From NCBI GenBank assembly GCA_001458075.1, contig LN899469.1, forward strand, positions 496,001 to 560,000: DNA of 64,000 nucleotides. The letters are read 5' to 3'. A program made the position numbers and the translations under genes. Below are positions 45,439 through 54,548 of this stretch, in pieces; position 1 is the first letter of the stretch; every line of letters starts with the position of its first letter. This DNA comes from Idiomarinaceae bacterium HL-53 (lineage in GTDB: Bacteria > Pseudomonadota > Gammaproteobacteria > Enterobacterales > Alteromonadaceae). The notes under the pieces are model-generated. The model was not told where the DNA came from. It did no database searches and saw only the letters and a program-made list of their open reading frames with translations.

Positions 45439-45854
45439 ACTCAACTCTTTCTCTGAAAAAAATCTCACACCCTGGGCTTTGGGGGCATGAGCAAACTACG
45501 AACAGTCGAGCAGAATTATCTGCAGAACCCCAACTTTGGGCGGCAATTAGTACCATGCGTCAACAACCGAAGCAATGGGTTACACTGATTGGTAAGCCCT
45601 CACCTGCATTTCTTGCACAGCTAACTGCAGCGGGTATTCCTAGTGAGCGTATTCGTTGTATTACATCAAGCTGCCTAGACACCGCCGTGTGGGCAACAGA
45701 ACAAGCGCTTCTTTTAAACAATAGTCAGCTCGTTATTGCATGGCTTTCTGAGTTGGGCGCAAGAGACCGCAAACGCTTACAGCTCGCGGCTCGGAACAGC
45801 ACATCTATTAATTTTCTGTTCACAAACTCTGACACTATTCAACCACTCCACTAA
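45435..45854 (+). CDS. sulA: SulA-like cell division inhibitor
   Basis: A 139-residue protein with [20 protein letters not shown], the IPSERIRCI segment and [20 protein letters not shown], matching the RecA-like SulA fold that blocks FtsZ during the SOS response. The ATG at 45435 overlaps the lexA stop and has GGAGG six bases upstream. Location directly after lexA is the arrangement in Pseudomonas and Shewanella. A terminator follows. Confidence 0.87.
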   Translation: MNSTLSLKKISHPGLWGHEQTTNSRAELSAEPQLWAAISTMRQQPKQWVTLIGKPSPAFLAQLTAAGIPSERIRCITSSCLDTAVWATEQALLLNNSQLVIAWLSELGARDRKRLQLAARNSTSINFLFTNSDTIQPLH

Positions 45855-45876
45855 CCCTTTTGTAGGGTTTTCCCCG

Positions 45877-45902
45877 GGGCTGTTAACAACAGCCCCTTTT
45901 TT
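45877..45902 (+). terminator. Rho-independent terminator after sulA
   Basis: GGGGCTGTT at 45877-45885 pairs with AACAGCCCC at 45889-45897 around a tiny loop, followed by TTTTTT. It separates lexA-sulA from the oxidase cluster. Between it and the next gene lie about 260 bases of AT-rich leader with a TTTGTGCA/TGCACAAA inverted repeat (45943-45950, 45979-45986) and TGCGAACTTTCGCA at 46004-46017, whose roles are unknown. Confidence 0.92.
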
Positions 45903-46162
45903 ATTAACATTTTTGGTGGTATTTTGTTCCTCGCAACTGAGTTTTGTGCAAGACGGTAACTGCATTAAGTTGCTCTCCTGCACAAAGCTTACTAACAACA
46001 ATGTGCGAACTTTCGCAGTAACAAAAATAATAACAAAGGGTTACGCAAGAATCGTGATTTCAGGGGAAAGCTGTTCCTGTTCTTGTTGACCTCTTTGTTC
46101 TTTTTGTACGGCACAACATCCCCGGTGTGTGTCGCTACTTAAAGAAGAAGAGGAGAAGTCGA

Positions 46163-47305
46163 GTGAAAGCGAGACGTAATAGTCTACTCGCAGGGTTATT
46201 TGCGCTAGCGTTAACACCTGCTGCGTGGGCCAACGACCTGCAATTAAATATGACTCCCGGCGGCACTGATATGAGCCAACATGTTTACGGTCTACATATG
46301 TTGGTGTTTTATATCTGTGTGGTTATTGGTGTCATCGTGTTTGGTGCCATGTTCGTTTCTATTTTCCGTCATCGGAAATCGCGGGGCGTTAAACCCGCCA
46401 CCTTTCATGACAACGTAAAGGTAGAGATAGCTTGGACGGTTATTCCGTTCCTAATCCTTGTGGGAATGGCCGTACCGGCCACTATCACTTTGTTTGAAAT
46501 GGACGATACATCCGATTCAGACCTGACAGTAGTGGTGACCGGTTCACAGTGGAGGTGGCATTATAGCTACCTCGATCGCGATGTTGAATTCCAGAGTGTT
46601 CTCGCAACTCAAAACGAGCAAATTTACGGTCGATTACCCAAAACCGAGAATTACTTGTTAGAGGTCGATCGCCCACTCGTCATTCCAACCGGTCAAAAAG
46701 TCCGTTTTCTGATTACGTCAGAAGACGTGATCCACTCGTGGTGGGTTCCCGAATTTGCGATTAAGAAAGACGCAAACCCTGGTTACATCAATGAAGTTTG
46801 GACGCGGGTTAATGAGCCAGGTGTCTATCGTGGTGTGTGCGCAGAGTTATGCGGCCAAGGGCATGCATTTATGCCAATCGTAGTGGTCGCCAAAGAACCT
46901 GCCGAATTTGAAGAGTGGATTAATGGTGAAGAAGAGCGCCTCGCGGCCGCACGCGCTGAAGAAGAGCGCTTATTGTCGATGGAAATGTCGATGGACGAAC
47001 TCATGGAGCTTGGCGAAAACATTTACCTTGCCCAGTGTGCTGCATGTCATCAGCCGAATGGCCAAGGTATCCCTGGTGTATTCCCTGCTTTGGCGGGCAC
47101 GGGTGTTTCCATTGGCGACCGGACTGCGCACATCGATATCGTTGTGAACGGAGCGTCTGGTACCGCCATGCAATCATTCCAAAACTCGCTTTCAATGAGT
47201 GAAATTGCAGCGGTTATTACCTACGAGCGTAATGCTTGGGGAAATGACACAGGTGACGCGGTTCAACCTGCTGATATTCACGAATTTATCCAGGGCAATC
47301 AATAA
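46163..47305 (+). CDS. coxB: Cytochrome c oxidase subunit II with fused cytochrome c domain
   Basis: A 380-residue exported subunit: a signal-like first segment (NSLLAGLFALALTPAAWA), two membrane spans, a CuA domain with ligands in CAELCGQGHAFM and HSWWVPEF, and a C-terminal cytochrome c domain with the heme site CAACH and a methionine in TAMQSF. This makes it a caa3-type subunit II that accepts electrons through its own heme. The start is a GTG at 46163 behind GAGGAG; an upstream GTG at 46127 adds only basic residues. First gene of the oxidase operon. Confidence 0.92.
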   Translation: MKARRNSLLAGLFALALTPAAWANDLQLNMTPGGTDMSQHVYGLHMLVFYICVVIGVIVFGAMFVSIFRHRKSRGVKPATFHDNVKVEIAWTVIPFLILVGMAVPATITLFEMDDTSDSDLTVVVTGSQWRWHYSYLDRDVEFQSVLATQNEQIYGRLPKTENYLLEVDRPLVIPTGQKVRFLITSEDVIHSWWVPEFAIKKDANPGYINEVWTRVNEPGVYRGVCAELCGQGHAFMPIVVVAKEPAEFEEWINGEEERLAAARAEEERLLSMEMSMDELMELGENIYLAQCAACHQPNGQGIPGVFPALAGTGVSIGDRTAHIDIVVNGASGTAMQSFQNSLSMSEIAAVITYERNAWGNDTGDAVQPADIHEFIQGNQ

Positions 47306-47317
47306 GGGGACCAGGCT

Positions 47318-48913
47318 ATGAGTACAACAATTGCCGATTCACATGATGCCCACGACGAGCATCACGACCATAAGCCAACAGGCATTAAGCGTTGGCTATT
47401 CACAACGAATCATAAAGACATAGGCACGCTCTATTTATGGTTTAGCTTTACTATGTTCTTACTCGGTGGCTCTTTTGCGTTAATGATTCGTATGGAGTTA
47501 TTCCAGCCTGGTATGCAAGTTATTGACCCGCATTTCTTTAACCAAATGACCACCATGCATGGTGTCATCATGGTGTTTGGTGCGGTTATGCCGGCATTCA
47601 CTGGCCTTGCAAACTGGATGGTGCCGCTCATGATTGGTGCGCCAGACATGGCATTACCACGCATGAATAACTGGAGCTTCTGGATTCTTCCAGTTGCCTT
47701 CCTGATTATGATGTCGACCATGTTTATGCCAGGTGGCGGTCCTGCTTTCGGCTGGACGTTCTATGCGCCCCTGTCCACGACTTACAGTAGCGACTCTACA
47801 GCATTATTCGTGTTTTCCATGCATATTATGGGAATGTCATCGATCATGGGTGCAATTAACGTGATCGTAACGATCATGAACATGCGCGCACCCGGTATGA
47901 CTTACATGAAGATGCCGTTGTTCGTATGGACTTGGTTCATTACTGCATTCCTATTGATTGCTGTAATGCCAGTACTTGCTGGCGTAGTCACGATGGTGTT
48001 GACCGATAAGTATTTCGGCACCTCTTTCTTTAACGCTGCAGGTGGCGGCGACCCTGTGCTCTTCCAGCATTTGTTCTGGTTCTTTGGTCACCCTGAAGTG
48101 TACATCATGATCTTGCCTTCATTTGGAATCGTGTCTGCCATTATTCCAGCGTTTGCGCGCAAGCCACTGTTCGGGTATGCCTCAATGGTTTATGCCACAG
48201 CTTCAATTGCAGGCTTGTCGTTCTTAGTTTGGGCACACCATATGTTCACAACCGGTATGCCAACCTTTGCTTCCCTGTTCTTCATGTACATGACCATGCT
48301 GATTGCAGTGCCAACCGGTGTGAAAGTGTTTAACTGGGTGAGCACTATGTGGCGCGGCGCAATGACATTTGAAACGCCTATGCTGTTTGCGATTGCCTTC
48401 GTGATTCTTTTCACGATTGGTGGCCTCTCCGGCATTATGCTCGCAATCACACCGGTAGATTACCAATACCATGACACCTACTTTGTAGTAGCGCACTTCC
48501 ATTATGTACTCGTAAGTGGTGCTGTGTTCTCAATTATGGCTGCGGCATATTATTGGCTGCCGAAATGGTCTGGTGTTATGTACGACGAAGGCTTGGCCAA
48601 GCTACATTTTTGGTGCTCATTGATCTCCGTGAATATCTTGTTCTTCCCAATGCATTTCGTAGGTCTTGCGGGCATGCCTCGCCGTTACCCCGATTACGCA
48701 TTACAGTTTGCTGATATCAACGCTATTGTGAGTGTTGGTGGCTTCTTGTTCGGGTTCTCGCAGCTCATCTTCCTTGCAGTCGTTCTTAAGTGCGCCATGA
48801 AGAAAGGTGAGAAAGCACCTGCGAAGCCATGGGAAGGAGCCGAAGGCTTGGAGTGGACGGTACCTTCGCCTGCCCCATATCACACGTTTGATACACCACC
48901 CGAGGTGAAGTAA
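47318..48913 (+). CDS. coxA: Cytochrome c oxidase subunit I
   Basis: The 531-residue catalytic subunit with twelve spans. The heme-copper signature includes MHGVIMVF, the CuB histidine region WFFGHPEVYIMILPSFGIVS with the cross-linked H and Y, the HHMFTTGMP pair, TYFVVAHFHYVLVSG for the two heme ligands and the CuB-heme a3 site, and the D-channel NHKD start. It reduces O2 to water and pumps protons. It lies 12 bases after coxB. Confidence 0.97.
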   Translation: MSTTIADSHDAHDEHHDHKPTGIKRWLFTTNHKDIGTLYLWFSFTMFLLGGSFALMIRMELFQPGMQVIDPHFFNQMTTMHGVIMVFGAVMPAFTGLANWMVPLMIGAPDMALPRMNNWSFWILPVAFLIMMSTMFMPGGGPAFGWTFYAPLSTTYSSDSTALFVFSMHIMGMSSIMGAINVIVTIMNMRAPGMTYMKMPLFVWTWFITAFLLIAVMPVLAGVVTMVLTDKYFGTSFFNAAGGGDPVLFQHLFWFFGHPEVYIMILPSFGIVSAIIPAFARKPLFGYASMVYATASIAGLSFLVWAHHMFTTGMPTFASLFFMYMTMLIAVPTGVKVFNWVSTMWRGAMTFETPMLFAIAFVILFTIGGLSGIMLAITPVDYQYHDTYFVVAHFHYVLVSGAVFSIMAAAYYWLPKWSGVMYDEGLAKLHFWCSLISVNILFFPMHFVGLAGMPRRYPDYALQFADINAIVSVGGFLFGFSQLIFLAVVLKCAMKKGEKAPAKPWEGAEGLEWTVPSPAPYHTFDTPPEVK

Positions 48914-48915
48914 TC

Positions 48916-49488
48916 ATGAACGAGCAACGCCCGAACGCTGACCACAGTAGCATTATTACGAAGCTCCTCGCTTCCGTTGTGATCATGTTTGCCTTTGGGT
49001 TTGCTCTGGTACCGCTGTATGAAAAGTTTTGTGAGTTAACGGGCTTTAATGGCACCACCTCAAATTCAGCAGCGGCAGAGCAAGAAGGCATGTTAATCGA
49101 TGATTCTCGCTGGATTACGGTGGAATTCACAACCCGCGCCGACCGCGGCGCGCCTTGGTCTTTTCGTCCTGAAACGCGTTCTATAAGAATGCATCCCGGT
49201 GAGATCAAGGTCGTGAATTTTATCGTTGAAAATCACAGCAGCAGTAATCGTATCGCCCAAGCATTGCCTTCCATTTCTCCGGGTGAAGCCTCACTTTATC
49301 TGAATAAAACTGAATGTTTTTGTTTCGAGCAACAACCCCTAACGGCCGGTGAAACTGCAGTAATGCCGATGCGTTTTTATCTCGATCCCGATTTACCAGC
49401 AGAGATACAACGCCTCACATTAAGTTATGTCATGTATGACATTACCGACCAAGCGCAGTCCGGCCGCACGGCCAGTCGTTCGGAGTAA
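48916..49488 (+). CDS. Copper chaperone CtaG/Cox11
   Basis: A 190-residue membrane-anchored protein with one N-terminal span (SVVIMFAFGFALVPLYEKFCE) and a periplasmic beta-sandwich. The copper-binding CFCFEQQPL motif is intact, with a preceding cysteine in LYEKFCELTGFNG. Cox11 delivers copper to the CuB centre of subunit I. It sits two bases after coxA, before subunit III, a common order in gammaproteobacterial cox operons. Confidence 0.93.
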   Translation: MNEQRPNADHSSIITKLLASVVIMFAFGFALVPLYEKFCELTGFNGTTSNSAAAEQEGMLIDDSRWITVEFTTRADRGAPWSFRPETRSIRMHPGEIKVVNFIVENHSSSNRIAQALPSISPGEASLYLNKTECFCFEQQPLTAGETAVMPMRFYLDPDLPAEIQRLTLSYVMYDITDQAQSGRTASRSE

Positions 49489-49497
49489 GGAAATACT

Positions 49498-50382
49498 ATG
49501 AGCACAGAACACAACGCAAATAAATATTACGTGCCAGATCAAAGTATTTGGCCAATTATAGGAGCCCTCGCACTCGGCTTAATTGCATTTGGAGCGGGTC
49601 ACTACACGATCGAATACTCAAAACAAGAAGCAGGCTTTGGGCACTTGGTGCTCCTCGCTGGCATTATTGTTCTTGTCATCATGTTAGTTGGTTGGTTTGG
49701 CGATCAAATCAGAGAATCACGTGCAGGTTTATACAACGCGCAGCTCGGCCGGTCCTATCGACAAGGCATGCTGTGGTTTATTTTTTCTGAGGTTATGTTC
49801 TTCTTAGCCTTCTTTGGCGCCTTGTTTTATGCACGCATGATTGCGGTGCCATGGCTAGGTGGCGCAGGCAACAATGAAATGACCGGCGAAATTTTATGGC
49901 CCACATTCGAGGCGCTTTGGCCCCTTACCACCACCCCTGACGGCACGACAACGCAGGCAATGGGTTGGTTAGGCCTGCCTCTAATTAACACGATCATCCT
50001 TGTAATTTCATCAGTGACCTTGCACTTTGCTCATCATGCATTGGAAGTTGGGCAACGTGCGAAACTGAAAACATGGTTATTCATCACGATCGCATTAGGC
50101 CTCGTGTTCTTGTCTCTACAAGTCTATGAGTATATCCATGCGTACAAAGATCTTGGCCTAACGCTGCAATCGGGGGTGTATGGAAATACGTTCTTCTTGC
50201 TCACTGGTTTCCACGGATTGCACGTAACGCTGGGCGCAATCTTGCTCATCATTATGTTTGGTCGTGTATTAGCAGGTCATTTTGATAAAGATAATCAATT
50301 TGCCTTTATGGCGGCCGCTTGGTACTGGCACTTTGTTGATGTGGTTTGGATCTGCTTGTTTGTATTTGTATATATTCTATAA
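49498..50382 (+). CDS. coxC: Cytochrome c oxidase subunit III
   Basis: A 294-residue integral membrane protein with seven spans. The conserved words RQGMLWFIFSEVMFFLAFFGALF, TLHFAHHALE, FLSLQVYEY and TGFHGLHVTLGAI, ending AAWYWHFVDVVWICLFVFVYI, define subunit III. It stabilises the oxidase and proton uptake. AGTAAGGA precedes the ATG. It ends facing a small convergent membrane gene. Confidence 0.95.
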   Translation: MSTEHNANKYYVPDQSIWPIIGALALGLIAFGAGHYTIEYSKQEAGFGHLVLLAGIIVLVIMLVGWFGDQIRESRAGLYNAQLGRSYRQGMLWFIFSEVMFFLAFFGALFYARMIAVPWLGGAGNNEMTGEILWPTFEALWPLTTTPDGTTTQAMGWLGLPLINTIILVISSVTLHFAHHALEVGQRAKLKTWLFITIALGLVFLSLQVYEYIHAYKDLGLTLQSGVYGNTFFLLTGFHGLHVTLGAILLIIMFGRVLAGHFDKDNQFAFMAAAWYWHFVDVVWICLFVFVYIL

Positions 50383-50405
50383 AAACAAAGTTGTGAATCG
50401 CGCCC

Positions 50406-50627
50406 CTAGGGATAGGGGCGTGGATTTGGTTCCAAAACACCGGTACTGAGCGCCACAATAACGAGCAGCATGACAACAACAGAAAATAGCACTCGACGGC
50501 CAATAAAGTGCGACATAGGTAAACGATTTGGATCGTTACTAAGCACTGAGAAAAGGCCACGGAATAAGTTAACAATGACATATAGCAGTAGTGCGACTAG
50601 CAGCACTTTTAAAATAATGTTTAGCAC
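50406..50627 (-). CDS. DUF2909-family twin-span membrane protein
   Basis: A 73-residue protein with two hydrophobic segments (LNIILKVLLVALLLYVIVNLF and RVLFSVVVMLLVIVALSTGV) joined by a short polar loop with SNDPNRLPMSHFIGRR. This is the DUF2909 pattern, commonly found inside cox clusters and on the opposite strand. The start is a GTG with GAGGAT upstream. Likely an assembly or stability factor, but no function is known. Confidence 0.8.
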   Translation of the reverse strand: MLNIILKVLLVALLLYVIVNLFRGLFSVLSNDPNRLPMSHFIGRRVLFSVVVMLLVIVALSTGVLEPNPRPYP

Positions 50628-50648
50628 GGTAGATCCTCAAAGGTAGTT

Positions 50649-51422
50649 ATGGCAGTTCTTCGTATCGGTTCTTCTCAATTTAAGCTGAATCCAATCGCTT
50701 TAGTACTTACTTTGCTCGCGATTGCGCTCATGATCAAGCTTGGATTTTGGCAAATCGACCGTGGCCAAGAGAAAGCCGAGATTATTACCCAGAATCAAGA
50801 AGCTAATGAGCGTGGCTTGCAACCCATCACCAACACCTTGATTCCCGAGTTAGCCGAGCGTTCTGATCAGCTTGTCACATGGCAAGGTAAGGTTACCAAC
50901 TTGCCTTATTTCTTAATTGAGAACCAAATTCACGAAGGTCAGGTAGGTTACCACGTGATTGCGATGGTCACCTTGAACAATTCGCAACAAGTGATTCCAG
51001 TCAACTTCGGCTGGGTTGCTGCGGCAGCCGATCGCTCAATTAATCCAGAATTGCCTAACATAAGCGATCAACTAACTAGTTTTGAAGGGCGCAGCTATAT
51101 TCCGTCAGAGCCTTTCATGCTCCAAGCACAAGCACCAGCATTTCAGGAAGGAGCTGCGTTCGTGCGCTTGCAATATCCTGAATTGAAGGTAATACAAGAT
51201 TACTTAGCGAACTTCATGCCTCGAGAAAACGTTGCCCCATTTATCGTTCGCTTGGCACCAGAGGAAGGAATGGAATGGGTTAGAGAGTGGCCCATCGTGG
51301 TCATGACACCACATAAACATTACGCCTATGCGGCCCAATGGTTTAGTTTAGCATTGGCTGCAGCATTTGTATTTCTATTCGCGAGCCGTGTACGTAACGC
51401 CGCGCAAACTAAGGATTCGTAA
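50649..51422 (+). CDS. SURF1-family cytochrome oxidase biogenesis protein
   Basis: A 257-residue protein with a span at each end (about residues 15-33 and 232-250) and a periplasmic central domain. KLGFWQIDRGQEKAEI after the first span, GYHVIAMV, VPVNFGWV-type strand and HKHYAYAAQWFSLALAAA before the last span are characteristic. SURF1 assists heme a insertion into subunit I. It starts 22 bases downstream of the divergent DUF2909 gene. Confidence 0.88.
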   Translation: MAVLRIGSSQFKLNPIALVLTLLAIALMIKLGFWQIDRGQEKAEIITQNQEANERGLQPITNTLIPELAERSDQLVTWQGKVTNLPYFLIENQIHEGQVGYHVIAMVTLNNSQQVIPVNFGWVAAAADRSINPELPNISDQLTSFEGRSYIPSEPFMLQAQAPAFQEGAAFVRLQYPELKVIQDYLANFMPRENVAPFIVRLAPEEGMEWVREWPIVVMTPHKHYAYAAQWFSLALAAAFVFLFASRVRNAAQTKDS

Positions 51423-51423
51423 T

Positions 51424-51987
51424 ATGTCGCAAGAACAAAAATTACAAGCGAAGAATCGAAAAACGCTCCTCATTATTGCCGCCATTTTCATTGTGCCGTT
51501 GGTGTTTGCAAAAATCGTCTTTGAATTCGGTCTTTATAGTCCGGGTGCATCAAACAAAGGAAATTTAATTGAACCGCCGATTCAAATCTCGAGCCAAGAA
51601 AATGAAATGCTCCCGAATACTTGGCGTATTGCCATGCAGGTTCCTGAAAACTGTGGGGCTCCCTGTGAACGCGGCCTGTACGTGCTCAGTCAATCAGACT
51701 ACGCCTTAGGTCGCCTGCACGATCGAGTGACTCCAGTAGGTATTCAGGCACAAGCGCACTCGGATCTTCCTGAGTTACCAAGCGACAGCACCCTGAGCTA
51801 TCACGTGCTGCCTAATGCCTACGAACAAATGAGCACACTCCCGCCGTACAGTCTTTATATTATTGATCCATTAGGCAATATTGTAATGTGGTACGAGGGG
51901 AGTGCAGATAAAGATTTCATGGTGATGCAAGCGCGTGACCTACTGAAAGATTTAAAGAAAATGCTAAAAATGTCCCGTGTTGGTTAA
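51424..51987 (+). CDS. Membrane-anchored protein of the oxidase assembly cluster
   Basis: A 187-residue protein with one N-terminal span (TLLIIAAIFIVPLVFAKIVF) and a periplasmic domain containing CGAPCERGLYVLSQ and SLYIIDPLGNIVMWYEGS. The C-x3-C and the IDPLGN strand resemble a degenerate Sco/thioredoxin-like fold. Homologous genes lie between SURF1 and CtaA in Shewanella-type clusters. The ATG at 51424 directly follows the SURF1 stop. A redox or copper-handling role is inferred from context. Confidence 0.7.
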   Translation: MSQEQKLQAKNRKTLLIIAAIFIVPLVFAKIVFEFGLYSPGASNKGNLIEPPIQISSQENEMLPNTWRIAMQVPENCGAPCERGLYVLSQSDYALGRLHDRVTPVGIQAQAHSDLPELPSDSTLSYHVLPNAYEQMSTLPPYSLYIIDPLGNIVMWYEGSADKDFMVMQARDLLKDLKKMLKMSRVG

Positions 51988-52003
51988 GCCAGAGGTCAGG
52001 TTC

Positions 52004-53011
52004 ATGAAAAGACTCGTTCAAATTTCTCTCGCACTTGTCATTGTTGTCATCGTTTTAGGTGCGTATACAAGGCTCACGGACGCTGGATTAGGCTGTCCAG
52101 ATTGGCCCGGCTGCTATGGTTTTGCCACCGTTCCCACTGACGAAGCACGTATGCAAGCGGCAGAGCAAGCATTTCCGACAGCGCCATTGGATCATGCCAA
52201 AGCTTGGAACGAAATGATTCATCGTTATGCCGCAGGGATTCTCGGCTTACTGATCTTCGCAATGGCTGGGTTCGCAATTGCACGCAAAAAACAAGGGCTC
52301 GCTCACAAACCATTTAAATTACCGTTGTTTCTCTCTTTGCTCATTATTTTTCAAGCGGCACTCGGTATGTGGACAGTCACCATGATGCTCCAGCCCGCAA
52401 TTGTGATGGGGCACTTATTGGGGGGCTTTACAACATTCTCGTTACTCGCACTCCTTTATTTACAGGAAACTGACTTTAACCCGCCCTCGGCAGATCAACA
52501 CTTAGTAAAACTGCTGCCTCTGGTAGTTATGGGCATGGTTGTGGTGATCATTCAAATAGCGCTCGGAGGCTGGGTTGCAGCCAATTATGCAGCGCTTGCT
52601 TGCACACAATTGCCCATTTGTGAGGGCAACTGGTCGGAGCGACTCGAAATTGTGGGAGCATTCACTCTCGAAGAAGCGTCTACCTATGAATTTGGGATTC
52701 ATTCCTACGCCGAGCGCATGACCATGCATGTAGCTCATCGCATTGGTGCCATTGTGGTGCTCGGGGTTATGCTTACCCTACTCGGTCTGCTTTGGCGTCG
52801 CGCAAAATCACGGTGGTTCAAAAGCCTTGCCGCAGTCATCACATTCATACTTGTCGCACAAATTACACTTGGCATCTTGAATGTCATGCTGAGCCTGCCG
52901 CTATTCGTTGCAGTTGCTCACAATATCGTAGGTGCATTTCTGCTAGTCAGTTTAGTTGTTCTTACGTATGCTCTCTTTAAATATACCCGCAAGGAGGTGA
53001 CGCATGGCTGA
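52004..53011 (+). CDS. ctaA: Heme A synthase (CtaA/Cox15)
   Basis: An eight-span protein of 335 residues that hydroxylates heme O to heme A. Conserved segments are [19 protein letters not shown], the heme-ligand histidines in [33 protein letters not shown] and VAHNIVGA, and [19 protein letters not shown] with the cysteine pair. The ATG at 52004 with GAGG upstream is preferred to a TTG at 51977 that would overlap the previous gene. Confidence 0.93.
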   Translation: MKRLVQISLALVIVVIVLGAYTRLTDAGLGCPDWPGCYGFATVPTDEARMQAAEQAFPTAPLDHAKAWNEMIHRYAAGILGLLIFAMAGFAIARKKQGLAHKPFKLPLFLSLLIIFQAALGMWTVTMMLQPAIVMGHLLGGFTTFSLLALLYLQETDFNPPSADQHLVKLLPLVVMGMVVVIIQIALGGWVAANYAALACTQLPICEGNWSERLEIVGAFTLEEASTYEFGIHSYAERMTMHVAHRIGAIVVLGVMLTLLGLLWRRAKSRWFKSLAAVITFILVAQITLGILNVMLSLPLFVAVAHNIVGAFLLVSLVVLTYALFKYTRKEVTHG

Positions 53012-53891
53012 ATCCATCGCGATAACCCGCCGCGCTAGCTGGCGTGAATACTTAGAACTCACCAAACCCCGCGTGGTTGCATTGTTATTGTTAACCGCGG
53101 TCGTTGGCATGTGCCTTGCCACGCCGGACTGGGTGGCATGGGACATACTCATTCCCGCGTTAGCCGGGATTGGCTTAATGTCTGGTTCAGCGGCTGCTGT
53201 TAATCACTTAGTCGATAGGCATATCGACGCTAAAATGGCGCGTACACTGCGCCGACCGCTTCCTACCGGCGCAATCTCTCCCTCGCGTGTACTTGGTTTT
53301 GCCGCTTTTATAGGCACTTTAGGGTTTGTGATTCTTGCCGCATTTGTGAACCAATTAACTGCCATACTTACCCTGGCGAGCCTTGTAGGTTATGCGTTCA
53401 TTTATACAATGTACTTGAAGCGTGCAACACCACAAAACATCGTCATAGGCGGTTTGGCGGGAGCAGCGCCCCCGCTACTCGGTTGGACAGCGGTAACCGG
53501 AGAAATTCACGCTTATCCGCTATTGCTCGTGATGATTGTTTTTACTTGGACCCCTCCGCATTTTTGGGCGCTTGCTGTCCATCGTGCCAAGGACTATGAG
53601 CGTGCAGAAATTCCAATGCTACCCGTTACCCATGGGATAGAGTTCACAAAAACTTGTATTCTGCTATACACCGTTCTGCTAACCGCTGTCTGTGCCCTCC
53701 CCTACCTTATTGGCATGAGTGGTGTCGTCTATCTGGTTGGTGTGACCGCCCTAAATATCGGCTTTTTAGTATATGCATGGAAACTCAAGTATGCTGCGGA
53801 AAAACACACAGCCTTCAACATGTTTAAATACTCTATTTGGTATTTAATGGCGTTGTTCATACTACTGCTGGTTGATCATTATATTTTCTAA
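53004..53891 (+). CDS. cyoE: Protoheme IX farnesyltransferase (heme O synthase)
   Basis: A 295-residue UbiA-superfamily enzyme with about nine spans. [19 protein letters not shown], the metal motif [19 protein letters not shown] and the later [19 protein letters not shown] identify CtaB/CyoE. It makes heme O, which ctaA then converts to heme A. AAGGAGGTGA gives an ideal ribosome site, and the start overlaps the ctaA end by eight bases. Confidence 0.95.
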   Translation: MAESIAITRRASWREYLELTKPRVVALLLLTAVVGMCLATPDWVAWDILIPALAGIGLMSGSAAAVNHLVDRHIDAKMARTLRRPLPTGAISPSRVLGFAAFIGTLGFVILAAFVNQLTAILTLASLVGYAFIYTMYLKRATPQNIVIGGLAGAAPPLLGWTAVTGEIHAYPLLLVMIVFTWTPPHFWALAVHRAKDYERAEIPMLPVTHGIEFTKTCILLYTVLLTAVCALPYLIGMSGVVYLVGVTALNIGFLVYAWKLKYAAEKHTAFNMFKYSIWYLMALFILLLVDHYIF

Positions 53892-53909
53892 ATGAAGTAG
53901 GTTATTCAA

Positions 53910-54548
53910 ATGTCTCGAGTCGTACAGGTCATCATTGTTTTATGCGCTGGTTTTGTCGGGTTATATTTTGCAAATCAGTTCTTCAACCCCACTCCTCAAC
54001 TTGAGTCGGCGCGAGTCTATGATCAACCGAGAAATATTCCAGCTTTTGAACTTAGCAGTACGCAGGATAGCGAGGCCACCAATGAAGACCTAATGGGGCA
54101 TTGGACGCTGTTATTCACGGGTTATACGTATTGCCCTGATATCTGCCCTACCACCATGTCGCTCTTGAAATCAAATATGGCACGCTTGCAAGAGGCGACC
54201 GACATTCCTATCGAAGTTTGGATGATTTCAGTCGACCCCAAGCGCGACCATATGGAACAAATAACTCGCTATGTAAATTTCTTTGGTGATGGCTTCGTAG
54301 GCGTGCGGGCTGAGCATCCGGAACTTTACCCCTTCGTTACCAGTATCGGCATGATGTATTCCGTGCCCGCACCGGAAGAGGAAGTATATGAAGTGGCCCA
54401 TAGCGCTGCGATTGTCTTAGTAAACCCCGAAGGGCAACAACACGCAATTTTCCAACCGGTGCATCGCCCTGGTGCTTACACCACTATTGAACCAGAAGCG
54501 TTTGTGAGCGATTTTCAACAAATTGTTCGGGCAGCGCGGTTTAATTAG
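53910..54548 (+). CDS. SCO1/SenC-family copper delivery protein
   Basis: A 212-residue protein with an N-terminal membrane anchor (VVQVIIVLCAGFVGLYFA) and a thioredoxin-like domain. The copper ligands are in YCPDICPTTM (CxxxC) and a histidine in EVAHSAAIVLV. SVDPKRDHMEQI is the conserved loop. Sco proteins load the CuA site of subunit II. It closes the oxidase cluster, its end overlapping that of the converging dinF by eight bases. Confidence 0.92.
   Translation: MSRVVQVIIVLCAGFVGLYFANQFFNPTPQLESARVYDQPRNIPAFELSSTQDSEATNEDLMGHWTLLFTGYTYCPDICPTTMSLLKSNMARLQEATDIPIEVWMISVDPKRDHMEQITRYVNFFGDGFVGVRAEHPELYPFVTSIGMMYSVPAPEEEVYEVAHSAAIVLVNPEGQQHAIFQPVHRPGAYTTIEPEAFVSDFQQIVRAARFN

Noticed and set aside
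45777-46089. Short open frames on both strands between sulA and coxB
   Set aside because: They cross the sulA terminator and AT-rich leader, lack ribosome sites and show no recognisable protein features.
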